Shown here piece after piece: positions 57,373 through 64,000 of a stretch of 64,000 nt of DNA. The notes under the pieces are model-generated. The model did not search any database. It was not told the origin of the DNA and worked only from the letters and a program-made list of their open reading frames with translations. Positions within the stretch are counted from its first letter, which is position 1; every line of letters starts with the position of its first letter. Made by a program: the position numbers and the translations under genes. The stretch is from Pseudocitrobacter faecalis (GTDB taxonomy: Bacteria > Pseudomonadota > Gammaproteobacteria > Enterobacterales > Enterobacteriaceae), in assembly GCA_003315335.1 (NCBI GenBank), contig QNRL01000001.1, positions 914,214 through 978,213 of the forward strand, given 5' to 3'.

Positions 57373-58566
57373 CTACGCGCATTTTCGTCGACGGCTGGCG
57401 TAAAGCAGGAAAAAGAGTGAGCAACTGGCGCACAGCCCAATGGAGAGAATCATTGGCCAGGCTGAGTTGAACGTCGCCAGCGACAGCAGCGCGCCAATGA
57501 TAGCGCCAATGCCGAAACGGAAGGTTCCGGCGAGCGACGACGCCGTGCCTGCCATATGCGGGAACTCGTCAAGAATGACCGCCATCGCATTCGAGGAAAC
57601 CATCGACACGCAGCCGACAAATACCGCAATGCCCAGCACCAGCGACCAGAACCCCACGTCCAGCAGTGCACACGCCACCATCCACACCGCCATAGCAAAC
57701 TGTACCAATAACCCGGCACGGAACATGTTTAATGCCCCTACGCGGCGCACAATGCGGCTGTTGATGGTGGTCATGATGAACAGGAAGACGATATTCAGCG
57801 CAAAGTAGTAACCGAAATGCTGTGGCGAGACATGGTTCAGTTCAATATAAACAAACGGCCCGGCGCTCAAAAACGAGAACATCGCGGCAAAGCTAAAACC
57901 GCTCGCCAGCATGTAGGAAAGTACGCGTTTGTGACGGAACAGCGAGGCGAAGTTACCCAGCACCGTGCGCAAATGAAACGTCTGCCGCTTTTCAACGGGC
58001 AGCGTTTCCGCGATAAAGAACCAGATAGCCAGCGACGCCAACAGTGCTGCCGCCGCCAGTATCCAGAAAATCGCCCGCCAGCTAAACCAGACCAGCACCG
58101 CGCCCCCCGCCATCGGTGCGACCAACGGTGCAATGGTGGTAACCAACATGACAAACGACATCATTCGCGAGAACTCTTCTTTAGGATAGATATCACGCAT
58201 CAGAGCGTTAATCACCACGCTTGCCGCCGCAGCCGCCAGGCCGTGGAAGAAGCGCATCACAATGAGCTGATCGATACTTTTTGACAGCGCGCAGGCAATG
58301 GCGGCAACCGCAAAAATCAGCGTCCCGCCAAGGATAACCGGCTTGCGGCCCAGGCTATCGGCCATCGGGCCATACAAAAGTTGCCCGAACGCGAACCCCA
58401 GTATGTACGTACTGAGGGTCATCTGTGCGCTACCCGCAGGCACGCCAAACTGTTGTGAAATAACCGGCAGCGCCGGGAGATACATATCAATAGAAAGCGG
58501 CATCAGCATGGCCAGAAGGCCAAGGATAAACACGATATTGAATGACGATGGCTGCCTGGATGTCAC
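57373..58566 (-). CDS. bcr: Drug-resistance MFS transporter Bcr
   Basis: A 397-residue, 12-helix DHA1-family exporter; the E. coli protein exports bicyclomycin, sulfonamides and cysteine. The MFS motif [17 protein letters not shown] follows helix 2. GTG start (58566), as inferred from alignment with E. coli. It lies 14 bp downstream of rsuA on the same strand, so they form one operon. Confidence 0.94.
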   Translation of the reverse strand: MTSRQPSSFNIVFILGLLAMLMPLSIDMYLPALPVISQQFGVPAGSAQMTLSTYILGFAFGQLLYGPMADSLGRKPVILGGTLIFAVAAIACALSKSIDQLIVMRFFHGLAAAAASVVINALMRDIYPKEEFSRMMSFVMLVTTIAPLVAPMAGGAVLVWFSWRAIFWILAAAALLASLAIWFFIAETLPVEKRQTFHLRTVLGNFASLFRHKRVLSYMLASGFSFAAMFSFLSAGPFVYIELNHVSPQHFGYYFALNIVFLFIMTTINSRIVRRVGALNMFRAGLLVQFAMAVWMVACALLDVGFWSLVLGIAVFVGCVSMVSSNAMAVILDEFPHMAGTASSLAGTFRFGIGAIIGALLSLATFNSAWPMILSIGLCASCSLFFLLYASRRRKCA

Positions 58567-58580
58567 AAGTTACCTCAATG

Positions 58581-59288
58581 TTAGCGCGGCGGCAGGCCGA
58601 CGCTTGCGATTTCTTCTTCGGTTAACGGACGGTATTCGCCCGGCTCAAGATCGTCGTCGAGCGCAATCTCACCGATACGCTCACGATGCAGCCCCACCAC
58701 GTGGTTGCCCACGGCGGCGAACATACGTTTCACCTGGTGATAACGACCTTCGCTGATGGTCAGTCGTACCTGCGTCGGGGTAATCACTTCCAGCACCGCC
58801 GGTTTGGTGAGATCTTTTTCGTTGTGCAGTTGAACGCCTTTGGCGAACTGCGCTGCGGTATCGTCGCTGACCGGGTTTTCCAGCGTCACGAGGTAGGTTT
58901 TTTCACAGTGGTGACGCGGTGAAGTGATGCGATGCGACCACTGGCCGTCATCGGTCATCAGCACCAGACCGGTGGTGTCGATATCCAGACGACCAGCGGC
59001 ATGCAGTTTGTGCGCCACAGGTTCATCAAGGAAATAGAGCACGGTAGGATGATCCGGGTCGTCGGTTGAGCAGACATACCCTTCCGGCTTGTTGAGCATA
59101 AAGTAGCGCGGGCCGTGCTGCTGGGCCAGAGGGTTCCCCTCATAAGCCACCTCATGTTCAGGAAGCAGTTTAAACGCCGTATCTCGCACAATTTCGCCAT
59201 CCACGGTGATGTGGTTGCCGCGGATTTGACGCCCGGCAATAGCACGGCTGACGCCGAGTTGCTGAGCGATAAACTTATCAAGTCGCAT
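58581..59288 (-). CDS. rsuA: 16S rRNA pseudouridine(516) synthase RsuA
   Basis: Makes the pseudouridine at position 516 of 16S rRNA. The 235-residue protein has an N-terminal S4 domain ([20 protein letters not shown]) and the catalytic domain with [12 protein letters not shown] (Asp102). The start at 59288 gives the E. coli form; the longer frame to 59375 is unsupported. Cotranscribed with bcr. Confidence 0.96.
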   Translation of the reverse strand: MRLDKFIAQQLGVSRAIAGRQIRGNHITVDGEIVRDTAFKLLPEHEVAYEGNPLAQQHGPRYFMLNKPEGYVCSTDDPDHPTVLYFLDEPVAHKLHAAGRLDIDTTGLVLMTDDGQWSHRITSPRHHCEKTYLVTLENPVSDDTAAQFAKGVQLHNEKDLTKPAVLEVITPTQVRLTISEGRYHQVKRMFAAVGNHVVGLHRERIGEIALDDDLEPGEYRPLTEEEIASVGLPPR

Positions 59289-59356
59289 GAAAATTTTTAG
59301 CCTGTATGATGCCGGGTGTCGGGCAACGCGCCCGAAAAATGGAGTAACAACAATCG

Positions 59357-59450
59357 AGTATAGACTCAAAATCATTCGAGTTGCTTCAAGGCGGCAAAGA
59401 TGTGAACAAGTGCAGCCAACGCAGAAGCAGCTTGAAGGATGAAGAGTATA
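59357..59450. repeat. Degenerate enterobacterial palindromic element
   Basis: GAGTATAGACTCAAAATCAT then TCGAGTTGCTTCAAGGCGGC and, after a short spacer, GCAGCCAACGCAGAAGCAGC-TTGAAGGATGAAGAGTATA. This resembles, from memory, a common intergenic repeat of enterobacteria (AAAATAATTCGAGTTGCAG...GCAGCCAACGCA...AGCTTGAAGTATGACGGGTATA) with much of the middle deleted. It sits between divergent rsuA and radD. Confidence 0.6.
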
Positions 59451-59524
59451 ACGGGGTTGTTATACCACTCAAGTGAAAAGATTCGTGGCATACTAATTGC
59501 GAGCAAAACCAATAAACGAGCCCC

Positions 59525-61285
59525 ATGACTTTTACACTTCGCCCCTATCAGCAGGAAGCCGTCGACGCCACGCTTAACCACTTTCGCCGCCATCAGCACC
59601 CTGCCGTGATTGTGCTGCCCACCGGCGCGGGCAAAAGCCTGGTGATTGCCGAACTGGCAAGACTGGCGCGTGGACGTGTGTTAGTACTTGCACATGTTAA
59701 GGAGCTGGTCGCGCAGAACCACGCCAAATATTGCGCGCTGGGTCTTGAGGCCGATATCTACGCGGCGGGCCTGAAGAAAAAAGAGAGCCACGGCAAAGTG
59801 GTGTTTGGTAGCGTGCAGTCCGTCGCGCGCAATCTTGACCATTTTCAGCGTGAATTTTCGCTGCTGATCGTCGATGAGTGCCACCGCATCAGCGATGATG
59901 ACGACAGCCAGTATCAGCAAATCCTTACCCACCTGAAGAGCGTAAACCCCACCGTGCGCCTGTTAGGGTTGACCGCCACGCCCTTCCGCCTGGGAAAAGG
60001 CTGGATTTATCAGTTCCATTATCATGGTATGGTGCGGGGCGACGAAAAAGCCCTTTTCCGAGATTGCATCTATGAGCTGCCGCTGCGCTATATGATCAAA
60101 CACGGCTACCTGACGCCACCCGAGCAGCTTGATATGCCGGTGGTGCAGTACGATTTCAGCCGCCTGCAGGCCAACAGCAACGGGCTGTTCAGCGAAACGG
60201 ATCTCAATCGCGAACTGAAACAGCAAAAACGCATTACGCCGCACATTATCAGCCAGATTGAAGAGTTTGCTCAGGGCCGCAAAGGGGTGATGATTTTCGC
60301 GGCCACCGTTGAGCACGCGCGTGAAATCACCGGCCTGCTGCCCGCCAACGATGCGGCGTTGATTACCGGCGAAACGCCCGGCCCGATGCGTGATGAACTC
60401 ATCGACGCCTTCAAAGCGCAGAAGTTTCGCTATCTGGTGAACGTGTCGGTATTAACCACCGGTTTTGACGCCCCGCATGTCGATCTCATCGCTATCCTGC
60501 GGCCAACCGAATCAGTGAGTCTTTACCAACAAATTGTGGGTCGCGGCCTGCGCCTGTCACCGGGAAAAACGAGCTGCCTGATTCTGGACTACGCCGGAAA
60601 CCCTCACGACCTTTACGCGCCGGAAGTCGGCGCGCCAAAAGGCAAAAGTGACAACGTACCTGTCCAGGTTTTCTGCCCCGGCTGCGGCTTTGCCAATACC
60701 TTTTGGGGCAAAACCACCGCTGATGGCACGTTGATTGAACACTTTGGCCGCCGCTGTCAGGGCTGGCTGGAAGATGACGAAGGGCACCGGGAACAGTGCG
60801 ACTACCGCTTCCGCTTCAAAAACTGCCCACAGTGTAATGCGGAAAACGATATCGCCGCCCGCCGCTGTCGGGAGTGCGACACGGTGCTGGTCGACCCGGA
60901 CGATATGCTGAAGGCGGCGCTGAAGTTAAAAGATGCGCTGGTACTGCGCTGTAGCGGCATGGTGCTTCAGGACGGCGCGGATGACAAAGGCGCGTGGCTG
61001 AAAATCACCTACTACGATGAAGATGGCGCTGATGTAAGTGAGCGCTTCCGTCTGCACACACCAGCACAGCGTACCGCTTTTGAGCAACTTTTTATGCGCC
61101 CGCATACCCGAACGCCGGGCGTACCGTTACGCTGGATAACGCCTGCTGACATCATTGCCCAGCAGGCGCTGTTGCGTCACCCCGATTTCGTGGTAGCGCG
61201 TAAAAAAGGGCAGTTCTGGCAGGTACGCGAGAAAGTTTTTGATTATGAGGGGCGCTTCCGTCGCGCCAACGAATTGCGCGGATAA
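59525..61285 (+). CDS. radD: DNA repair ATPase RadD (YejH)
   Basis: A 586-residue superfamily 2 helicase-like ATPase that aids repair of double-strand breaks in E. coli. Walker [10 protein letters not shown] near residue 34, DECH box VDECHRI, motif [14 protein letters not shown], motif [15 protein letters not shown]-terminal zinc-finger region follows: [22 protein letters not shown]. Divergent from rsuA; followed by rplY. Confidence 0.96.
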   Translation: MTFTLRPYQQEAVDATLNHFRRHQHPAVIVLPTGAGKSLVIAELARLARGRVLVLAHVKELVAQNHAKYCALGLEADIYAAGLKKKESHGKVVFGSVQSVARNLDHFQREFSLLIVDECHRISDDDDSQYQQILTHLKSVNPTVRLLGLTATPFRLGKGWIYQFHYHGMVRGDEKALFRDCIYELPLRYMIKHGYLTPPEQLDMPVVQYDFSRLQANSNGLFSETDLNRELKQQKRITPHIISQIEEFAQGRKGVMIFAATVEHAREITGLLPANDAALITGETPGPMRDELIDAFKAQKFRYLVNVSVLTTGFDAPHVDLIAILRPTESVSLYQQIVGRGLRLSPGKTSCLILDYAGNPHDLYAPEVGAPKGKSDNVPVQVFCPGCGFANTFWGKTTADGTLIEHFGRRCQGWLEDDEGHREQCDYRFRFKNCPQCNAENDIAARRCRECDTVLVDPDDMLKAALKLKDALVLRCSGMVLQDGADDKGAWLKITYYDEDGADVSERFRLHTPAQRTAFEQLFMRPHTRTPGVPLRWITPADIIAQQALLRHPDFVVARKKGQFWQVREKVFDYEGRFRRANELRG

Positions 61286-61297
61286 ACGTCCTTTTGA

Positions 61298-61326
61298 TTG
61301 ATACGGCGCACATTTAAGTATAAAAT
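61298..61326 (+). promoter_or_regulatory. rplY promoter
   Basis: TTGATA (61298-61303), 17 bp, TAAAAT (61321-61326): a good sigma-70 pair. The RNA would begin about 75 bp before the rplY start, in line with a leader of E. coli size. Found by eye. Confidence 0.7.
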
Positions 61327-61408
61327 GCCGCCCGCTTTCACATCCGTGAAGCAGATCATTTACCTGCTGCTGGGTCGCCTGTAGCAGGAATAATTAAGAG
61401 AGATTTAA

Positions 61409-61693
61409 ATGTTTACTATCAATGCAGAAGTACGTAAAGAGCAGGGTAAGGGTGCGAGCCGCCGCCTGCGCGCAGCTAACAAGTTCCCGGCTATCATTTA
61501 TGGTGGCGAAGCTGCTCCGGTTGCAATCGAACTGGATCACGACAAACTGTGGAACATGCAGGACAAAGCTGAGTTTTACGCAGAAGTTGTTACCATCGTA
61601 ATCGATGGCAAAGAAGAAAAAGTGAAAGTTCAGGCTGTACAGCGTCACGCTTACAAACCGAAACTGTCTCACATCGACTTCGTTCGCGCGTAA
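61409..61693 (+). CDS. rplY: 50S ribosomal protein bL25
   Basis: A 94-residue 5S-rRNA-binding ribosomal protein. [21 protein letters not shown] and the C-terminal LSHIDFVRA match E. coli L25. AGAGAG precedes the ATG. Ends with a strong terminator. Confidence 0.98.
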   Translation: MFTINAEVRKEQGKGASRRLRAANKFPAIIYGGEAAPVAIELDHDKLWNMQDKAEFYAEVVTIVIDGKEEKVKVQAVQRHAYKPKLSHIDFVRA

Positions 61694-61710
61694 TCGCTGA
61701 CAAGTTGTGA

Positions 61711-61736
61711 AAAAGCCCCGCTTGCGGGGCTTTTTT
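61711..61736. terminator. Bidirectional terminator between rplY and yejK
   Basis: GCCCCGC-TT-GCGGGGC, flanked by AAAA and TTTTTT, serving both convergent genes. Confidence 0.93.
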
Positions 61737-61747
61737 GTGCACAGCGT

Positions 61748-62752
61748 TTATTTCCCGCCAACGCGGCGCTGAAGCTGATCGCGCAGGTTCGGCGGCGTAC
61801 CTTTAATGGTCAGCGTATCCGTTGCCGGATCCCAGAAAATACGCTCGCCCAGCAGCAAAGAGTCGAAGTTAATCGTCAACCCGCCGCCGCTACCGGCAAA
61901 TTTCGTCAGCTGACGCAGAGTGCTGCGATCTGCCGGGAAGCTCTCTTCCAGTTCATAGCCTTTTTCAGCCGTAAACTCGCTAAAGCTCACTTCACTCACG
62001 CCAGAAATCTCTTTGGAAAGGGATTCCAGTTCAATCTCTTCGCCCGCCTGCAACTGCTCATTACAGTAGTCGTAAACCTGCTGACGCACGGTCTGACGCT
62101 CGTTTTTATCAAGCTGTGCTTCGGCGGAGAAATCATCCAGCGCCTGCAACAGGCCACGGTTTTGCACTTTGGCGTTTAGCCCTTCGCTGGCACCGAGGAA
62201 ATCCATAAAGAAATCCGCGACTTTACGCCCGACGCGCCCTTTCAGGAACGTCAGGTAACGGGTCGATTCCGGGTTGGTTTCCCACTCGGTTAAATCGATA
62301 CGCGCCACGATATCCGCATGATTAATATCGAGATAGTGTGTCGAGCTGATATCCAGCTGTTCGTTGACGCGCATGCTGCTGAGATTATTCAGCACCGCCA
62401 CCAGCAGGTATTCCACCGCCAGATAGCGATAATGGCAAAACAGCACGATGCCGCCATCGGCAAACGGATACTTGGCCAGCTCATCGCGCAGACGGCCAGT
62501 CGCCGCCCGGCTGAATGCCAGAAAATCTTCTTCTCCCTGACGCTGCAGGCGCAACGCCTGGGCCAGCTCGCTTTCTTCATTAAACAGCCCGTAGGCCTTA
62601 TTTTTAGCGCTGTAGACCCGATGCAGTTCCGCCATCATCTCTTCGACGGGCGCAGTGGGCTCCAGCAGCGAATCACGCAGTACCAGTTCAAGCGTCTGCT
62701 CATCGCGTTTGATAAGCTGGTGCAGCGCAATCTGGTCGATATCCAGACTCAT
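61748..62752 (-). CDS. yejK: Nucleoid-associated protein YejK (NdpA)
   Basis: A 334-residue nucleoid-associated protein (37-kDa NdpA family). Typical: [21 protein letters not shown] at the start, [37 protein letters not shown] and the C-terminal [17 protein letters not shown]. The start at 62752 aligns with E. coli (335); the frame continues 88 codons upstream without support. Divergent from yejL. Confidence 0.95.
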   Translation of the reverse strand: MSLDIDQIALHQLIKRDEQTLELVLRDSLLEPTAPVEEMMAELHRVYSAKNKAYGLFNEESELAQALRLQRQGEEDFLAFSRAATGRLRDELAKYPFADGGIVLFCHYRYLAVEYLLVAVLNNLSSMRVNEQLDISSTHYLDINHADIVARIDLTEWETNPESTRYLTFLKGRVGRKVADFFMDFLGASEGLNAKVQNRGLLQALDDFSAEAQLDKNERQTVRQQVYDYCNEQLQAGEEIELESLSKEISGVSEVSFSEFTAEKGYELEESFPADRSTLRQLTKFAGSGGGLTINFDSLLLGERIFWDPATDTLTIKGTPPNLRDQLQRRVGGK

Positions 62753-62938
62753 GTTAAACTCTCCTTTTAGATCGGGTGTATTCAACCACCCCTTAGGCTG
62801 CTGTGCAACTTGCTCTTTCTTCTGACGCCCGATCCTTTCAACCCTGAGGAAAGGATGACGTTTAGGGCGAAAAAATGCGGAAAAAATGCTGGTGCTACGG
62901 TAATATATTGCCCTTCCATATAAAGACAGATTTGATTT

Positions 62939-63166
62939 ATGCCACAACAATCCCGCTACAGTGATGAACACGTTGAACAACTGCTCAGTGAACTGGTCAA
63001 CGTACTGGAACAACACAAGACTCCAACAGACCTCTCTTTGATGGTTCTGGGGAATATGGTGACGAACCTGATTAACAGCAGCGTCGCCCCGGCTCAGCGC
63101 CAGGCTATCGCCCGCTCGTTTGCTCAGGCGTTACAGTCTTCGATTAACGACGACCCGGCGCACTAA
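62939..63166 (+). CDS. yejL: UPF0352 protein YejL
   Basis: A 75-residue helical protein, UPF0352, same length as in E. coli; it is known as a small dimer with unknown function. [20 protein letters not shown] ... [20 protein letters not shown]. It lies 19 bp before yejM and is likely cotranscribed. Confidence 0.93.
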   Translation: MPQQSRYSDEHVEQLLSELVNVLEQHKTPTDLSLMVLGNMVTNLINSSVAPAQRQAIARSFAQALQSSINDDPAH

Positions 63167-63185
63167 GGGATACACACAACAGTTT

Positions 63186-64000
63186 ATGGTGACTCATCGT
63201 CAGCCCTACCGAGAAAAAGTCTCCCAGATGGTTAGCTGGGGGCACTGGTTTGCTATGTTCAACATGTTGTTGGCCATGGTGCTCGGCAGCCGCTATCTTT
63301 TTGTTGCCGACTGGCCGACAACGCTTACCGGTCGCGTCTACTCGTACCTGAGCCTTGTCGGACATTTCAGCTTCCTGGTGTTCGCCGCCTATCTGCTGAT
63401 TCTTTTTCCGCTGACGTTTATCGTCGGATCGCAGCGTTTAATGCGGTTCCTTTCCGCTATTCTGGCGACCGCCGGAATGACGCTGCTGCTAATCGATACT
63501 GAAGTTTTCACCCGCTTCCACCTGCACCTTAACCCGGTGGTATGGGAGCTGGTTATCAACCCGGACCAAAATGAAATGGCCCGCGACTGGCAGCTGATGT
63601 TTATTAGCGTGCCAGTGATTTTGCTTATCGAAATGCTGTTCGCCACCTGGAGCTGGCAAAAGCTGCGCAGTCTGATGCGCCGACGTCGCTACTTCCGCCC
63701 CGTCGCCTGGCTCTTTTTTGTGGCATTTATCAGTTCTCACGTAATGTACATCTGGGCTGATGCTAACTTCTATCGCCCAATTACCATGCAGAAAGCGAAC
63801 CTGCCGCTCTCTTACCCAATGACCGCGCGCCGCTTCCTTGAAAAACACGGCCTGCTGGATGCGCAGGATTACCAGCGTCGTCTGGTTGAGCAAGGCGATC
63901 CGGAAGCCGTTTCGGTGCAGTATCCGCTGAGCGAACTGCGCTATCGTGATATGGGCGCGGGGCAAAACGTCCTGCTGATCACCGTCGATGGCCTGAACTA
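63186..64000 (+). CDS. yejM: Cardiolipin transport / LPS control protein YejM (PbgA), truncated by window edge
   Basis: The first 271 codons of an essential inner-membrane protein, about 586 residues in E. coli, that adjusts LpxC proteolysis to LPS levels and binds cardiolipin and lipid A. It starts MVTHRQPYREKVSQMVSWGH with five helices (WFAMFNMLLAMVLGSRYLF ... VAWLFFVAFISSHVMYIW), a linker containing the basic RRRRYFRP stretch and the start of the periplasmic alkaline-phosphatase-like domain (GQNVLLITVDGLNY), where the window ends. No stop is present before the edge. Confidence 0.96.
   Translation, partial: MVTHRQPYREKVSQMVSWGHWFAMFNMLLAMVLGSRYLFVADWPTTLTGRVYSYLSLVGHFSFLVFAAYLLILFPLTFIVGSQRLMRFLSAILATAGMTLLLIDTEVFTRFHLHLNPVVWELVINPDQNEMARDWQLMFISVPVILLIEMLFATWSWQKLRSLMRRRRYFRPVAWLFFVAFISSHVMYIWADANFYRPITMQKANLPLSYPMTARRFLEKHGLLDAQDYQRRLVEQGDPEAVSVQYPLSELRYRDMGAGQNVLLITVDGLN

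Noticed and set aside
62753-63016. 88-codon upstream extension of yejK
   Set aside because: Crosses the divergent promoter region with yejL and has no similarity to known YejK.

Overview
The window is chromosomal DNA from a member of the Enterobacteriaceae. The gene order from bglX to yejM follows the 47-49 min region of the Escherichia coli map, and most proteins look like close orthologues of the E. coli ones. It is not E. coli. It carries a 3-hydroxybenzoate/gentisate operon between dusC and yohJ, a uxuA gene beside yeiQ, and an extra MFS gene between folE and yeiG. It lacks yohF, yeiS-preTA and the yeiI-nupX-rihB-yeiL-psuTGK block known from E. coli K-12. The genus (Enterobacter, Citrobacter, Klebsiella, Leclercia, Kosakonia or a relative) cannot be settled from this sequence alone.

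Layout. 1-0.67 kb: a tandem array of eleven 60-bp units, each with a hairpin and a GATC site, running into the 3' end of bglX. 0.67-11.5 kb: periplasmic beta-glucosidase bglX, D-lactate dehydrogenase dld, a GNAT acetyltransferase, PBP7 (pbpG), membrane proteins yohC and yohD, the outer-membrane factor mdtQ, a SAM methyltransferase and dusC. 11.5-17.6 kb: the mhbTDHIM operon with divergent mhbR. 17.6-29.1 kb: yohJK, cdd, sanA, the galactose transporter mglBAC with its repressor galS, yeiB, folE and an MFS gene. 29.1-37.1 kb: yeiG, cirA, lysP, yeiE, yeiH, nfo. 37.1-42.7 kb: the fructose PTS operon fruBKA, setB and yeiW. 42.8-49.5 kb: efpL, uxuA divergent from yeiQ, yeiR, lpxT, mepS. 49.5-64 kb: pdeN, the peptide ABC transporter yejABEF, yejG, rsuA-bcr, radD, rplY, yejK, and yejL with a truncated yejM.

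Genes that act together: mhbT imports 3-hydroxybenzoate, MhbM makes gentisate, MhbD opens the ring, MhbI isomerises and MhbH yields fumarate plus pyruvate. MglBAC imports galactose under GalS and CRP, and near-consensus sites for both lie at the expected places. FruB/FruA import and phosphorylate fructose and FruK makes fructose 1,6-bisphosphate, with two Cra operators upstream. UxuA and YeiQ form a fructuronate/mannonate step of hexuronate catabolism. LpxT, MepS, PbpG, SanA and YejM all concern the envelope.

Most of the window is conserved core genome. The parts least explained by known genes are the 60-bp array at the left edge, the repeated palindromic elements between genes, and the sanA-mglC interval, which has no recognised gene. 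I found no CRISPR array, prophage, insertion sequence, rRNA or tRNA.
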